Positions 17,588-25,951 of a stretch of 64,000 nt of DNA are shown here, piece by piece. Origin of the DNA: JALZKA01 sp963734015 (GTDB lineage Bacteria > Actinomycetota > Thermoleophilia > Solirubrobacterales > 70-9). Positions within the stretch are counted from its first letter, which is position 1. Each line of letters opens with the position of its first letter. The position numbers and the translations under genes are program-made. The stretch is from contig CAVTFG010000017.1 in NCBI GenBank assembly GCA_963734015.1, positions 62,001-126,000 on the forward strand. The letters are read 5' to 3'. The notes below the pieces were generated by a model. It was not told the DNA's origin. It did not search any database and saw only the letters and a list, made by a program, of their open reading frames with translations.

Positions 17588-17966
17588 TCACGCCTCGACC
17601 TTGGTGACGCCGTCGCCTGCCCGGACCGCTCCGGGCGTGACGACCCGAGCGTTCACGCCGCGGAGCCTCAGAGCGCGCCCGATCTCCGAGTTGACGAGCT
17701 TCACCGCGTCCGCGCCGAACCGACGCGAGAACTTCCCGCAGCCGAGGTGCGGCGCTTCGGTGATCTCGAGGACGGCGTCGCCGATCCGCAGGCGGGTACC
17801 GGCGGGCAGGTTCTCGTGGCTCAGGTCGAGCTCGCCGGCCTCGGAGGATCTCCCGCTGCTCCTCCGCCGGGCGCCGGGCGATCAGCTCCAGGGTCCCGGA
17901 ATTGGCCGGGGCGCCGCGAACGTGGTCAAGGCCCGCCTGGAGCTCGTCGATTGAGATGTGCGACAC
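17588..17966 (-). CDS. MOSC-domain protein, frameshifted
   Basis: A small MOSC-domain protein (the sulfur-carrier fold of molybdenum-cofactor sulfurases). The GTG-started frame gives MSHISIDELQAGLDHVRGAP...EEQREIL, then loses sense near 17845. The next frame carries the rest: ELDLSHENLPAGTRL, EITEAPHLGCGKFSRRFG (conserved Cys and KF) and a final VRAGDGVTKVEA ending at 17588. Removing one base near 17840-17848 yields 125 aa. It starts 22 bp after the TetR stop on the same strand and was probably co-transcribed with it. A sequence error is likely. Confidence 0.72.
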
Positions 17967-17987
17967 GCCACGATTGTGGCGGATCGG

Positions 17988-18619
17988 TCAGCGGCCCCAG
18001 CGCTCGCCGTCGCCGAGCCGCTCCAGCCCCAGCCAGTAGAGGCCCATCGCCACCTCGACGACGTCCTCGCGCGCGAACCGCCTTCGGGTTGTCGAGCCAC
18101 CAGCCCGCCATGAACTGGACCCCGCCCGCGATCAGGTGGGCGAGGATCGCGGAGGTGTCCTCGAGCGCCATGTCGCCCGGCTGCGGCGGGTGGCGCGTCG
18201 GCGACCATCATCGACGCCACCGCGCCCGCGGCCTCCTCGCGGAGGCGGTCGAGCGCCTCGCCGGCGTCCGGGTCGGAGATGTTGCGCGTGAGGAGCCGGA
18301 GCGCCGCGGGGCGCTCCTCGGCGAACTCCAGGAACGCCTCGATACCGCCGCGCAGGCGTGCCTCGTTCTCGTCGGCGGCGGCAATGGCACCGACGACCCG
18401 CTCGATCAGCTCATGGACGAACGTGTCGAGGAGGGCGAGCTGGAGCTCGCGCTTCGAGGCGAAGTGCTCGTAAATCAGGGCCTTCGAGATCCCGCCGCGG
18501 GCCGCCACGTCGTCGAGGGAGGCCTCGTTGAACCCGTGCGCGGAGAAGATCTCGAGCGCGTCCTCGAGGATCGCCGCACGGCGGTCGGACGCCGACAGCC
18601 GGCGTTTGGTCGCCTCCAT
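17988..18619 (-). CDS. TetR-family regulator, two frameshifts
   Basis: The N-terminal helix-turn-helix is intact: RRAAILEDALEIFSAHGF, then VAARGGISKALIYEHFASK. The ligand domain starts in frame, but sense moves to a second frame near 18195 (GDMALEDTSAILAHLIAGG) and to a third near 18075 (REDVVEVAMGLYWLGLERLG), ending at 17988. Removing two single bases gives exactly 209 aa, the family's usual size. It is divergent from the R2lox gene across a perfect palindrome that is almost surely its operator. As sequenced, the DNA-binding part would be made but the effector domain would be garbled; two base errors explain it best. Confidence 0.78.
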
Positions 18620-18632
18620 GGCGTCAGGGTAC

Positions 18633-18654
18633 TAACTGACTGCTCGGTCAGTTA
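18633..18654. promoter_or_regulatory. TetR operator between TetR and R2lox genes
   Basis: A perfect inverted repeat, TAACTGAC-N6-GTCAGTTA, lies midway between the divergent starts at 18619 and 18687. Its size and symmetry are typical of TetR-type operators. It should control both the regulator and the oxidase gene. Confidence 0.8.
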
Positions 18655-18686
18655 CTATCGCGATGAACCTGCGAGAGGAGGATCAA

Positions 18687-19988
18687 GTGAGCGTTGCGCA
18701 GCAGGACGGGATCCGGGCGGGGGCCACGATCTCCTACGAGGATCTCTACCGGCGCTGGGAGCAGAACAACTGGAGCGCCTACGCGATCGACTTCTCACGC
18801 GACCGCGAGGGCTGGGACGCGCTCACGGACCTCCAGCGAGAGTCGGCACTCTGGATCTACTCGATGTTCTTCTTCGGCGAGGACTCCGTTGCCGACAACC
18901 TCTCCCCCTACATCGACGCCGCGCCGAAGGAGGAGCAGAAGTACTTCCTGGCGACCCAGCAGGTCGACGAGGCGCGCCATGCCGTCTTCTTCCACCGGTT
19001 CTTCAAGGAGGTGATCGGCGCCGGGGACGACCTCGCGTCGACGCTCCGCTTCACCGAGAGCCAGCTCGGCTGGGGCTATCGCAACGTCTTCGCCCGGCTC
19101 GACACGATGGCCGACGAGCTGCGCCGCGACCGCTCGCTGCCCAAGTTCGCGCAGGCGATCGCGCTCTACCACATGGTCGTCGAGGCGACCCTCGCGCAGC
19201 CCGGCCAGCACTTCATCGAGGACTACTTCGCCAAGTCCGGCACGATGCCGGGCTTCAGCGATGGGATGGAGAACGTCTCGCGCGACGAGCAGCGCCACAT
19301 CGGCTTCGGCGTCAAGGTGCTGACCGAGCTCCTCGCCGAGTCGGACGAGTGCAAGGCAGCCGTGCGCGAGCTGCTCTTCGAGATCATGCCCTACTCCCTG
19401 GCGGTGTTCGTGCCCCCGAGCGGCCTCAACCGCGAGTACACGCGCTGCTACGGATTCGAGATGGAGGACATCTTCGCGTTCGGCATGCGCTCCGTCCTCA
19501 CCAAGTGGCGGGCGATCGGCTACCCGATGGAGGACATGCCGGGGGTCTTCCCGGTCGACCATTCGCTGGAGCCGGTGGAGATCGCCGCGCGGCAGATCCG
19601 GCTGCTCGAGTCGCACGTGATGGGCGAGCCGCACCCCCACCCGGACACCTCGCCCGAGGTCCAGCGCCTCTACTTCGACGTGATCGCCCGCTCGGCCGAC
19701 ACGAAGGCGGTGAACGGCCGGCCGTTCACGATTCAGTGGACCTTCGACGACGCCGACCCCTGGCACGTCGTTGTCGCCAACGGCTCCACCCGGGCGGAGC
19801 CGGGGGTGGTCGGAGCCGCCGACGTGACGTGGAAGACCAGCTGGGCCGACTGGATCGCGCTGTCGAAAGGAACCCTCGACCCCGCCCGTGCGGTGCTCAG
19901 CCGGCGCGTGCGGTTCCGGGCCTCGCCGCGGAAGCTCCACACGTTCACCCAGCTCTTCCCGCGCCGGCGCACGAAGCCTCTGCCCTAA
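18687..19988 (+). CDS. R2-like ligand-binding oxidase (R2lox) fused to SCP2-like domain
   Basis: A 433-aa protein. Residues 1-300 form a ferritin-like di-metal domain with all six R2lox ligands in register: E65, E95 and H98 (DEARH), E166, E201 and H204 (DEQRH). V68 and Y161 sit at the positions that form the Val-Tyr ether cross-link of the Mn/Fe R2lox proteins. The C-terminal 110 residues resemble an SCP2 sterol-carrier domain (FTIQWTFDDADPWHVVV...GAADVTWKTSWADWIALSKGTLDP). The GTG at 18687 follows AGGAGG by five bases; an upstream ATG at 18663 lacks one. It is divergent from a TetR gene. A lipid or steroid oxidation role is inferred; it is not a working ribonucleotide reductase. Confidence 0.88.
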   Translation: MSVAQQDGIRAGATISYEDLYRRWEQNNWSAYAIDFSRDREGWDALTDLQRESALWIYSMFFFGEDSVADNLSPYIDAAPKEEQKYFLATQQVDEARHAVFFHRFFKEVIGAGDDLASTLRFTESQLGWGYRNVFARLDTMADELRRDRSLPKFAQAIALYHMVVEATLAQPGQHFIEDYFAKSGTMPGFSDGMENVSRDEQRHIGFGVKVLTELLAESDECKAAVRELLFEIMPYSLAVFVPPSGLNREYTRCYGFEMEDIFAFGMRSVLTKWRAIGYPMEDMPGVFPVDHSLEPVEIAARQIRLLESHVMGEPHPHPDTSPEVQRLYFDVIARSADTKAVNGRPFTIQWTFDDADPWHVVVANGSTRAEPGVVGAADVTWKTSWADWIALSKGTLDPARAVLSRRVRFRASPRKLHTFTQLFPRRRTKPLP

Positions 19989-20043
19989 CTCGGACGTGAC
20001 ATCGCCGGCAGGGAGGCGTAGTACTCCCTCCGTGGAGCTGTCG

Positions 20044-20640
20044 ATGCGACACACGCCGGCCGCGGCTCTGCTTCTGGTCGCGGCCATTGTCCTCCCCGGG
20101 TGCCTCGGCTCCGACGACGAGCCCGACTCTGATGAGACCGAGATCCAGGTCTCAGCCGACCCGCCTACCGAAGCGAGACGCCTCGAAGCCGTCCGCCGCT
20201 CGCCGCGTGGCCTCGGCCGGGAGCCGCCGTCGGATCTCGAAGTGGCGCTCGCCGAGCGGATCATGGCGGCGAACGCGTTCCTGGGGCGGATCGCCGAGGA
20301 CGGTGGCGGTTACAAGATCGCGGACATCGGTCTGATTCAGACCGCGGGGCCGGATCGCATTCTCGGGCTGACCGGAATCGTGCGGCTCGAGCACGCCGTC
20401 GACGGGATCTACGAGCTGCCGGTCACCTGCCACGGGGTGTCAGGTCCGCCGTTCGCGCTGCCTCCCACCACGTTCAACTTCGACCGCGTCTCGCATCTGA
20501 TCGTCGACGTCTCGTTCGCCGACCGGCGAATCGCCGGCATCACGCCCCACAACGGAAACTGGCGACTGGAGCCCGGCGCCGCCTACCTATCGGTCCCGAG
20601 CACCTGCGAGCGCCGGGCCCGGCGCGACATCGGCTACTGA
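20044..20640 (+). CDS. Lipoprotein of unknown function
   Basis: A 198-aa predicted lipoprotein. ATG 20044 is preceded by GGAG at good spacing. The signal sequence (AAALLLVAAIVLPGC) ends in a lipobox with Cys at about residue 20, followed by an acidic linker (GSDDEPDSDETE). The mature domain has two further cysteines and an Ile/Val-rich pattern suggesting beta strands. I recognise no family. Convergent with the membrane methyltransferase gene. Confidence 0.75.
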   Translation: MRHTPAAALLLVAAIVLPGCLGSDDEPDSDETEIQVSADPPTEARRLEAVRRSPRGLGREPPSDLEVALAERIMAANAFLGRIAEDGGGYKIADIGLIQTAGPDRILGLTGIVRLEHAVDGIYELPVTCHGVSGPPFALPPTTFNFDRVSHLIVDVSFADRRIAGITPHNGNWRLEPGAAYLSVPSTCERRARRDIGY

Positions 20641-20665
20641 CACCAGAAGGGTCCCGCAGCCGGCG

Positions 20666-21199
20666 CTATTCGGGGTGCTCCGGGACGTTCGCGGGAGTGA
20701 GGCGGGGGATCCAGCCAGGCACCGCGGCGCGGTACGCGTCGTACTCGGCGCCGTATTCCGCGCGAAGGGTCGGCTCCTCGTAGAGCCGAACGAACGCCAC
20801 GAACGCGCAGGCGACGACCAGGCCGTAGGCGAGCAGCCCGAGGCTCCCGAAAACGAGCGCCTGGCCCGCGATCATTCCGAGGACCGCCAGATACATCGGG
20901 TTGCGCACGAACCGGTAGACGCCACCGACCACGAGGCGGCGGGTCGGCGCGACCGGCGCCGGCGTGCCCAGACCCTCGAGAGCGAAGCGGCCGAACGCGT
21001 GCAGGAGGAAGCCGGCCGAGATCAAGACGAGCACAAAGCCCAGCGCTCGCAGCTCTCCGGGCAGCCGCTCCTCCACCTCCCAGCCGGTGATCAGCGCCGG
21101 CCCGACGCCGGCGACCACCCCAGGCGCGACCGCCAGGAACACCACCGACCCCAGAACCGCGTTGCGCCGGTCGCGATGCGTCGCGTCCGGCTCCGCCAT
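20666..21199 (-). CDS. Isoprenylcysteine carboxylmethyltransferase-like membrane protein
   Basis: A 177-aa integral membrane protein with four or five hydrophobic segments and the C-terminal signature of the PEMT/ICMT family: GGVYRFVRNPMYLAVLG, then EEPTLRAEYGAEYDAYRAAVPGWIPR. Such bacterial proteins are SAM-dependent methyltransferases on lipids or small hydrophobic substrates; the substrate here is unknown. It stands alone, convergent with the lipoprotein gene. Confidence 0.85.
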   Translation of the reverse strand: MAEPDATHRDRRNAVLGSVVFLAVAPGVVAGVGPALITGWEVEERLPGELRALGFVLVLISAGFLLHAFGRFALEGLGTPAPVAPTRRLVVGGVYRFVRNPMYLAVLGMIAGQALVFGSLGLLAYGLVVACAFVAFVRLYEEPTLRAEYGAEYDAYRAAVPGWIPRLTPANVPEHPE

Positions 21200-21273
21200 G
21201 GCGATCCTCAGGCCTACACGGGCGCCGGGGCGGGCGCGAACCGGGCTACGGCGCTGTCGCTACGGACGCTCGG

Positions 21274-21714
21274 TCAGGCGTCGGGCCCGCCGTTCTCGGG
21301 GGCCGTCGTGGAGGTGTACTCGAACTCCTCCTCGGCGCCGAAGAGGCGGTCGAGCACGGCCTTGCGCAGGTCCTCGCTCAGCACGAGCGCGGCAATCGCG
21401 CCCACGATGCTCAGGACCAGGAGCTTCCCGAGGAACGAACCCTTCTTCTTCTCACGCCCCCGCAGCCGGTCCGAGGCGTCGCGCAGCGACTCCGCGGCCT
21501 CGCGCAGCTCGCGGTGGACCTTCTTGTCGTCCATCAGGGCCGTGGCGGGCTGCTTCTGCTTCTGGAGCCGCCCGTACGCGGCGCGGCCCGCGTCGTAGGC
21601 CTCGCGGATCGAGTTCCGCAGTTCCTCGTCCTCTACCAGGCGGCGAACGTACTCGTTCGAGCCGACCGATGATGCCGCTTGGCGGGCCTTCGAGGCCCGG
21701 GTTGAGTTCGCCAT
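21274..21714 (-). CDS. Small membrane protein with basic N-terminus
   Basis: A 146-aa protein. A long charged helical N-terminal part (residues 1-90, rich in Lys, Arg and Glu, probably coiled coil) is followed by one membrane segment (LGKLLVLSIVGAIAALVL, about 95-112) and a short acidic tail. AGGAGGAG precedes the ATG. The layout resembles small YtxH-like stress proteins, but I cannot assign a family. It lies downstream of lon on the same strand, 52 bp away. Confidence 0.7.
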   Translation of the reverse strand: MANSTRASKARQAASSVGSNEYVRRLVEDEELRNSIREAYDAGRAAYGRLQKQKQPATALMDDKKVHRELREAAESLRDASDRLRGREKKKGSFLGKLLVLSIVGAIAALVLSEDLRKAVLDRLFGAEEEFEYTSTTAPENGGPDA

Positions 21715-21765
21715 GCGCAGTCTCTCCTCCTCAGGTGCAAGCTAGGGGGCAAGGAGGATATACCG

Positions 21766-24141
21766 CTATCGGCCGATAGCCGCCTCGAGTGCCTTCTCGA
21801 TGCCGTCCACGTACATGAACTCGAGCGCGCCGAGCTCGTGCTGCGGGATCTCGGCGATGTCGCCCTCGTTGCGCGCCGGAACGATCACGCGCTTGATCCC
21901 GGCCCGCTGGGCCGCGAGCGACTTCTCCTTCAGCCCGCCCACCGGCAGCACCTGGCCCGTCAACGTGACCTCGCCGGTCATCGCGACGTCGGACGAGACC
22001 GGCTTCCCGCTCACAAGCGATGCGAGCGCGGTCGTCATCGCGACTCCGGCGGACGGGCCATCCTTGGGCACCGCGCCGGCCGGGACGTGCACGTGGATGT
22101 CGTGCTTGGCGAACCAGTCCTCGGCGAGCTCGGGCGCCAGGGTCGCGACGTTGCGCCGCACCCATGAGAGCGCCGCCTGAGCGGACTCCCGCATGACGTC
22201 CCCGAGCTGCCCCGTGATCGTCAGCTTCCCAGAGCCTGGCATCGCCGTCGCCTCGATGAACAGCACGTCGCCACCCACGGGCGTCCAAGCCAGGCCGGTC
22301 GCGACGCCCGCGTCCTTGGTGCGCCGCTTCGACTCGGCGAAGAAACGGCGGCGGCCGAGGAGCTCACGGGCGCGCTTGGCCGAGACGTTCTCCTTGGCTT
22401 TGGCCTTGCCCTCGGCGACCTCGCGCGCGATCTTGCGGCAGACGGAGCCGATCTCGCGCTCGAGGTTCCGCACGCCGGCCTCGCGCGTGTACTCGTCGGC
22501 GATCGCCTTCAAGGAGGCATCACCGAACGAGATCTGGCCGCGCTTGAGGCCGTTCTCCTCGATCTGCCTCGGCACGAGGTAGCGCTTCGCGATGTGGACC
22601 TTCTCGTCGAGCGTGTAACCGGCGAGCTGGATCACCTCCATCCGGTCGCGGAGCGGGCCGGGGATCGTCTCGAGCGTGTTGGCGGTGGCGATGAACAGGA
22701 CCTCGGAGAGGTCGAAGCTCAGGTCCAGGTAGTGGTCGCGGAACGAGTCGTTCTGCGCGGGGTCGAGCACCTCGAGCATCGCGCTCGACGGATCGCCACG
22801 GAAGTCGGAGCCCATCTTGTCGATCTCGTCGATCATGAACACGGGGTTCGACGTGCCGGCGTCGCGCAGGGCGCGGATGATCGTGCCCGGCATCGCGCCG
22901 ATGTAGGTCCGGCGGTGGCCGCGGATCTCCGCCTCGTCGCGCACGCCGCCGACCGAGATGCGCTCGAACTCGCGGCCGAGGGCGCGGGAGATCGACTGGC
23001 CGAGGCTGGTCTTGCCTACCCCCGGCGGGCCCACGAAGCAGAGGATCGGGCCATGCGAGTCCGGGTTGAGCGAGCGCACCGCCAGGTATTCGAGGATCCG
23101 GTCCTTGACCTTCTCGAGGTCGTAGTGGTCGGCGTCCAGGACCTCGCGGGCGTGCGCGATGTCGAGGTTGTCCTCGGTGCGCTTCGACCACGGCAGGTCC
23201 ACCAGCCACTCCAGGTAGGTGCGGATCACGCCGTACTCCGCCGCCGCGGCGGGCAGGCGCTCGAGCCGCCCGAGCTCACGCTCGGCGGCCTTCTGAGCGT
23301 GCTCCGGCAGCTCCGCCGCCTCGAGGCGCTCGCGCAACTCGGTGATCTCCGCCTGCTGCTCGTCGCCCTCGCCCAGCTCCTGCTGGATCGCCTTCAGCTG
23401 CTCGCGCAGGAAGTACTCGCGCTGCCCCTTGTCGAGCTCCGACTGGACCTGGGACTGGATCTTCGACCCGAGTTGGATCACCTCCAGCTCCCTCGCCAGG
23501 ACCTCGGTCAGCCGGCGGAGCCGCTTGGTGACGTCGACCTCTTCGAGCAGCTCCTGCTTCTCGTCGGTGGCGATCCGGAGGGCGCCGGCGATCAGGTGGG
23601 TGAGCGCCGAGGGATCGTCGATGTTGGTGACGGCGAGCTGGAGCTCCTCCGGCAGGTACGGGATCTGTTCGATGATCTCCGAGAACGAGCTCTGGACGTT
23701 GCGGGTCAGCGCCTCCAGCTCGGGCGTCTCGGTGACCTCGTCGGGCAGCGGCTCGATGCGCGCGACGAGATACGGCTCCTCGGTCACGTAGTCGCCGATC
23801 CGCACCCGCTCGCCCGCCTGGACGAGGATTCGGATCGAACCATCGGGCACCTTCAGCATCCGCGCGACGAAGCCGGTGACGCCGACCTGGTGGAGGTCGC
23901 CGGGGCCTGGCTCTTCCAGCTCCGCGTCGCGAGACGCGACCAGCACCAGCTGGCGCTCGCCGGAGAGGATGTCGTTCACGAGCTTGACCGAGCGTTCCTG
24001 GCCTACGGCCAGCGGCGTGAGCGTGTCCGGGTAGGCGACCATGTCGCGCAGCGGCAGCACCGGCAGCGCGCCGGGCAGCGGCTGGTTCTCGCGCCGGACC
24101 GCCTCCTCGACGTCGCCGGTGTCGATGACCTCAATCGCCAT
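21766..24141 (-). CDS. lon: ATP-dependent protease Lon (LonA)
   Basis: A 791-aa LonA protease. The N-terminal substrate-binding LAN domain (LPVLPLRDMVAYP at residues 25-37) is followed by a coiled-coil region, then the AAA+ module with Walker A GPPGVGKTS and Walker B VFMIDEIDKM, and the C-terminal peptidase domain with the Ser-Lys dyad (Ser in PKDGPSAGVAM, Lys in GLKEKSLAAQRAG). It degrades misfolded and regulatory proteins in the cytoplasm. ATG 24141 lies 11 bp inside the hsp20 gene, so chaperone and protease are translated together. Confidence 0.97.
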   Translation of the reverse strand: MAIEVIDTGDVEEAVRRENQPLPGALPVLPLRDMVAYPDTLTPLAVGQERSVKLVNDILSGERQLVLVASRDAELEEPGPGDLHQVGVTGFVARMLKVPDGSIRILVQAGERVRIGDYVTEEPYLVARIEPLPDEVTETPELEALTRNVQSSFSEIIEQIPYLPEELQLAVTNIDDPSALTHLIAGALRIATDEKQELLEEVDVTKRLRRLTEVLARELEVIQLGSKIQSQVQSELDKGQREYFLREQLKAIQQELGEGDEQQAEITELRERLEAAELPEHAQKAAERELGRLERLPAAAAEYGVIRTYLEWLVDLPWSKRTEDNLDIAHAREVLDADHYDLEKVKDRILEYLAVRSLNPDSHGPILCFVGPPGVGKTSLGQSISRALGREFERISVGGVRDEAEIRGHRRTYIGAMPGTIIRALRDAGTSNPVFMIDEIDKMGSDFRGDPSSAMLEVLDPAQNDSFRDHYLDLSFDLSEVLFIATANTLETIPGPLRDRMEVIQLAGYTLDEKVHIAKRYLVPRQIEENGLKRGQISFGDASLKAIADEYTREAGVRNLEREIGSVCRKIAREVAEGKAKAKENVSAKRARELLGRRRFFAESKRRTKDAGVATGLAWTPVGGDVLFIEATAMPGSGKLTITGQLGDVMRESAQAALSWVRRNVATLAPELAEDWFAKHDIHVHVPAGAVPKDGPSAGVAMTTALASLVSGKPVSSDVAMTGEVTLTGQVLPVGGLKEKSLAAQRAGIKRVIVPARNEGDIAEIPQHELGALEFMYVDGIEKALEAAIGR

Positions 24142-24601
24142 CGCCCTCACCGCCCTCGATGGGCACCCGCGTCGTCACCTGGCCGGTCTGCAGCGGCAAC
24201 TCGACGCGCAGGATCCCGTCGTCGTAGCTCGCCTGCGCGCGCTCGGCGGCGACGTCGGCGCCGAGCTCGATCACGCGGCGGAAGGTGCCGGCCTCGATCT
24301 CGACCTGCTGGTAGACGCGGCCCTCGGTCTCCTGGATCGCCCGCTCGCCGGTGACGACGAGCTCGCGCCCGGCAACCTCGAGGCTGACGGACTCGGAGTT
24401 CACCCCCGCGAGCTCGACCAGCACGACGGCCCTGGGCTCGTCGCGCCCGCAGTAGTAGACGTCCACACGGGGCGAGAAGCCGGCCTGCAGCCGCGGCGCG
24501 CGGTGCCACCCGGCCTCGCCGCCCCACGGCTCGCCCATCAGCTCGTCCATCTCGCGCCACATGCGCTCGAAGTTGAGGAACAGGTCGCTCTTACGGGTCA
24601 C
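24131..24601 (-). CDS. Hsp20 / alpha-crystallin small heat shock protein
   Basis: A 156-aa small heat-shock protein with an alpha-crystallin domain at about residues 45-135: PRVDVYYCGRDEPRAVVLVELAGV at the start and ASYDDGILRVELPL (the G-x-L motif) near the end. The N-terminal LFLNFERMWREMDELM is typical of oligomerising arms. The start is a GTG at 24601; an internal ATG (FERMWREM) is a less likely alternative. It holds unfolding proteins for refolding or, given the 11-bp overlap with lon, for degradation. Confidence 0.92.
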   Translation of the reverse strand: MTRKSDLFLNFERMWREMDELMGEPWGGEAGWHRAPRLQAGFSPRVDVYYCGRDEPRAVVLVELAGVNSESVSLEVAGRELVVTGERAIQETEGRVYQQVEIEAGTFRRVIELGADVAAERAQASYDDGILRVELPLQTGQVTTRVPIEGGEGDGD

Positions 24602-24661
24602 GGGATTGATTTAAGCGAACCGGACTCAAATTTCCGGCTGCGGCGTTCCAAGCCCCCCGAC

Positions 24662-25453
24662 TCAGACGTCGAGCGTGGCTCCCTCACTGGCCACGGTGAC
24701 CGGCGCCCCAAATCCGCGCGAGCCCTCGGCGGCCACCTGCTCGGCGTCGAGCTCGTCGGAGACGTGCGTGAGGAGAACGCTCTTCGCGCCCGCGCGCCGC
24801 GCGTGCTCGCCCGCCTCCTCGGCGGTGAGGTGACCCCGGATCCCGGTCCGCTCGGGCCGGGGCAGGGTCGCCTCGATCACGAGCAGGTCGGTGTCGCGCG
24901 CGAACTCGACCAGTGCGTCGTTGGGGCAGCAGTCGGCGCCGAACGTGATGCGCGTGCCGTCGGCGGCCCGCACCTCGATCGCGAACGTGAGGATGTAGTG
25001 CGGGACCTCGGCGAAGCGAAGCGTGATCGGCCCGACCTGGACCACGGCCGGCTCCTCGTACTCCTCGAGCCGGAACGCGCTCTCGACCAGCGCCTCGTCG
25101 CCCCATGCCGACGCGATCGAGCGCAGCGTGACTCCGGCGCCGAGCGGTGCGATCAGCCGCGGCCGCGCCGGGTCGGGAGTCCCGGGCCACCCGGCCACCG
25201 GCACCGGCTGCTGGCGCGGGGTGAGGAGGAGGCCGTACGCGAACGGGAAGAGGTCGAAGAAGTGGTCCGCGTGCATGTGCGTCACCGCGACAGCGTCGAC
25301 GTCCGTGTAGTCGATCCGCTCGCGGAGCTTGGCGAACACCCCGTTGCCGCAATCGACGACGAGCGCGGTGTCGCCCTCCTCGATCAGGTAGCCGCTACAC
25401 GCGCCGCCCGCGTCCTGCCACGCCGGCGATTTCCCCAGAACGGTGAGCCGCAT
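24662..25453 (-). CDS. MBL-fold hydrolase (RNase Z-like)
   Basis: A 263-aa metallo-beta-lactamase-fold protein. The metal motif H-x-H-x-DH is THMHADHFFD near residue 60; the later metal residues are in FGADCCPNDALVEFA and LLTHVSDE. The C-terminal half resembles RNase Z/ElaC-like hydrolases (IEATLPRPERTGIRGHLTAEEAGEHARRAG). It lacks the exosite arm of tRNase Z, so it is probably a small-molecule or nucleotide phosphodiesterase; the substrate is not known. Confidence 0.88.
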   Translation of the reverse strand: MRLTVLGKSPAWQDAGGACSGYLIEEGDTALVVDCGNGVFAKLRERIDYTDVDAVAVTHMHADHFFDLFPFAYGLLLTPRQQPVPVAGWPGTPDPARPRLIAPLGAGVTLRSIASAWGDEALVESAFRLEEYEEPAVVQVGPITLRFAEVPHYILTFAIEVRAADGTRITFGADCCPNDALVEFARDTDLLVIEATLPRPERTGIRGHLTAEEAGEHARRAGAKSVLLTHVSDELDAEQVAAEGSRGFGAPVTVASEGATLDV

Positions 25454-25522
25454 CGGTTCACTCTAGACGCGGGGGTGAGGGTTCAGGCGCCGGTGGCCGC
25501 GGATGAACGCGGTCTGGCGCGC

Positions 25523-25774
25523 CTACGCGGGCGCTTCGGCGCCGTGCTCGCCCTTCCTGAGCAGCAGCGCCGGCTGCCGCGGAGGCACGAGGCCCTGCGG
25601 GGAGTCGGGGCGGAAGGTCGAGCAGGGCGCCGCGAGGTCGAGCGCGCAGAGCTGGTGTCGGTGGAAGAAGCAGTCCGCGCAGGTCGGCTTGCCCTTGCGC
25701 CCGCGCTTGCGTTCCCTCTGCGACAGTCCCACGGCGCGCAGGAACTGCTCCTCCCGGTCCTTCAACTCGATCAC
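25523..25774 (-). CDS. Small Cys-rich protein, C-x2-C-x7-C-x7-C
   Basis: An 83-aa protein from a GTG at 25774, seven bases after GAGGGG. The N-terminus is charged and helical (IELKDREEQFLRAVGL), followed by a basic stretch and four cysteines at 32, 35, 43 and 51 (TCADCFF...LCAL...PCSTFRP). The spacing suggests a bound zinc or iron-sulfur cluster. The frame has good third-position GC, while the opposite strand reads as nonsense. I recall similar short proteins in related actinobacteria but know no function. It lies downstream of, and convergent to, nothing else on its strand; the membrane hydroxylase starts 178 bp away, divergently. Confidence 0.65.
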   Translation of the reverse strand: MIELKDREEQFLRAVGLSQRERKRGRKGKPTCADCFFHRHQLCALDLAAPCSTFRPDSPQGLVPPRQPALLLRKGEHGAEAPA

Positions 25775-25951
25775 GATCTGCCCCTCGGTATTTCTGTCCC
25801 GCGCCCTGCGCGAGCGGCGTCCTCTGCGCCGGTGGCGATCATGGCACCGACGAACGCGGCCCGCAGGCGGGTTCACGCAAACCGCGCGAAAAAGAAATCG
25901 GCGGCCGGACCGAGCCCGGCTCAAGCGCCGCTCTTTCCTACAATCAACGCG

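Noticed and set aside
20010..20027. GGGAG...CTCCC repeat after the R2lox gene
   Set aside because: Short arms, an eight-base loop and no U-tract; too weak for a terminator call.
21763..21780. A perfect palindrome GCTATCGG-CCGATAGC at the end of lon
   Set aside because: It overlaps the last codons and stop and is not followed by a U-tract; without further support I do not call it a terminator or operator.
24602..24661. A possible HAIR (HspR) operator upstream of hsp20
   Set aside because: Only one half-site-like TTGAGT is present; the opposite arm does not match, so I do not call an HspR site.
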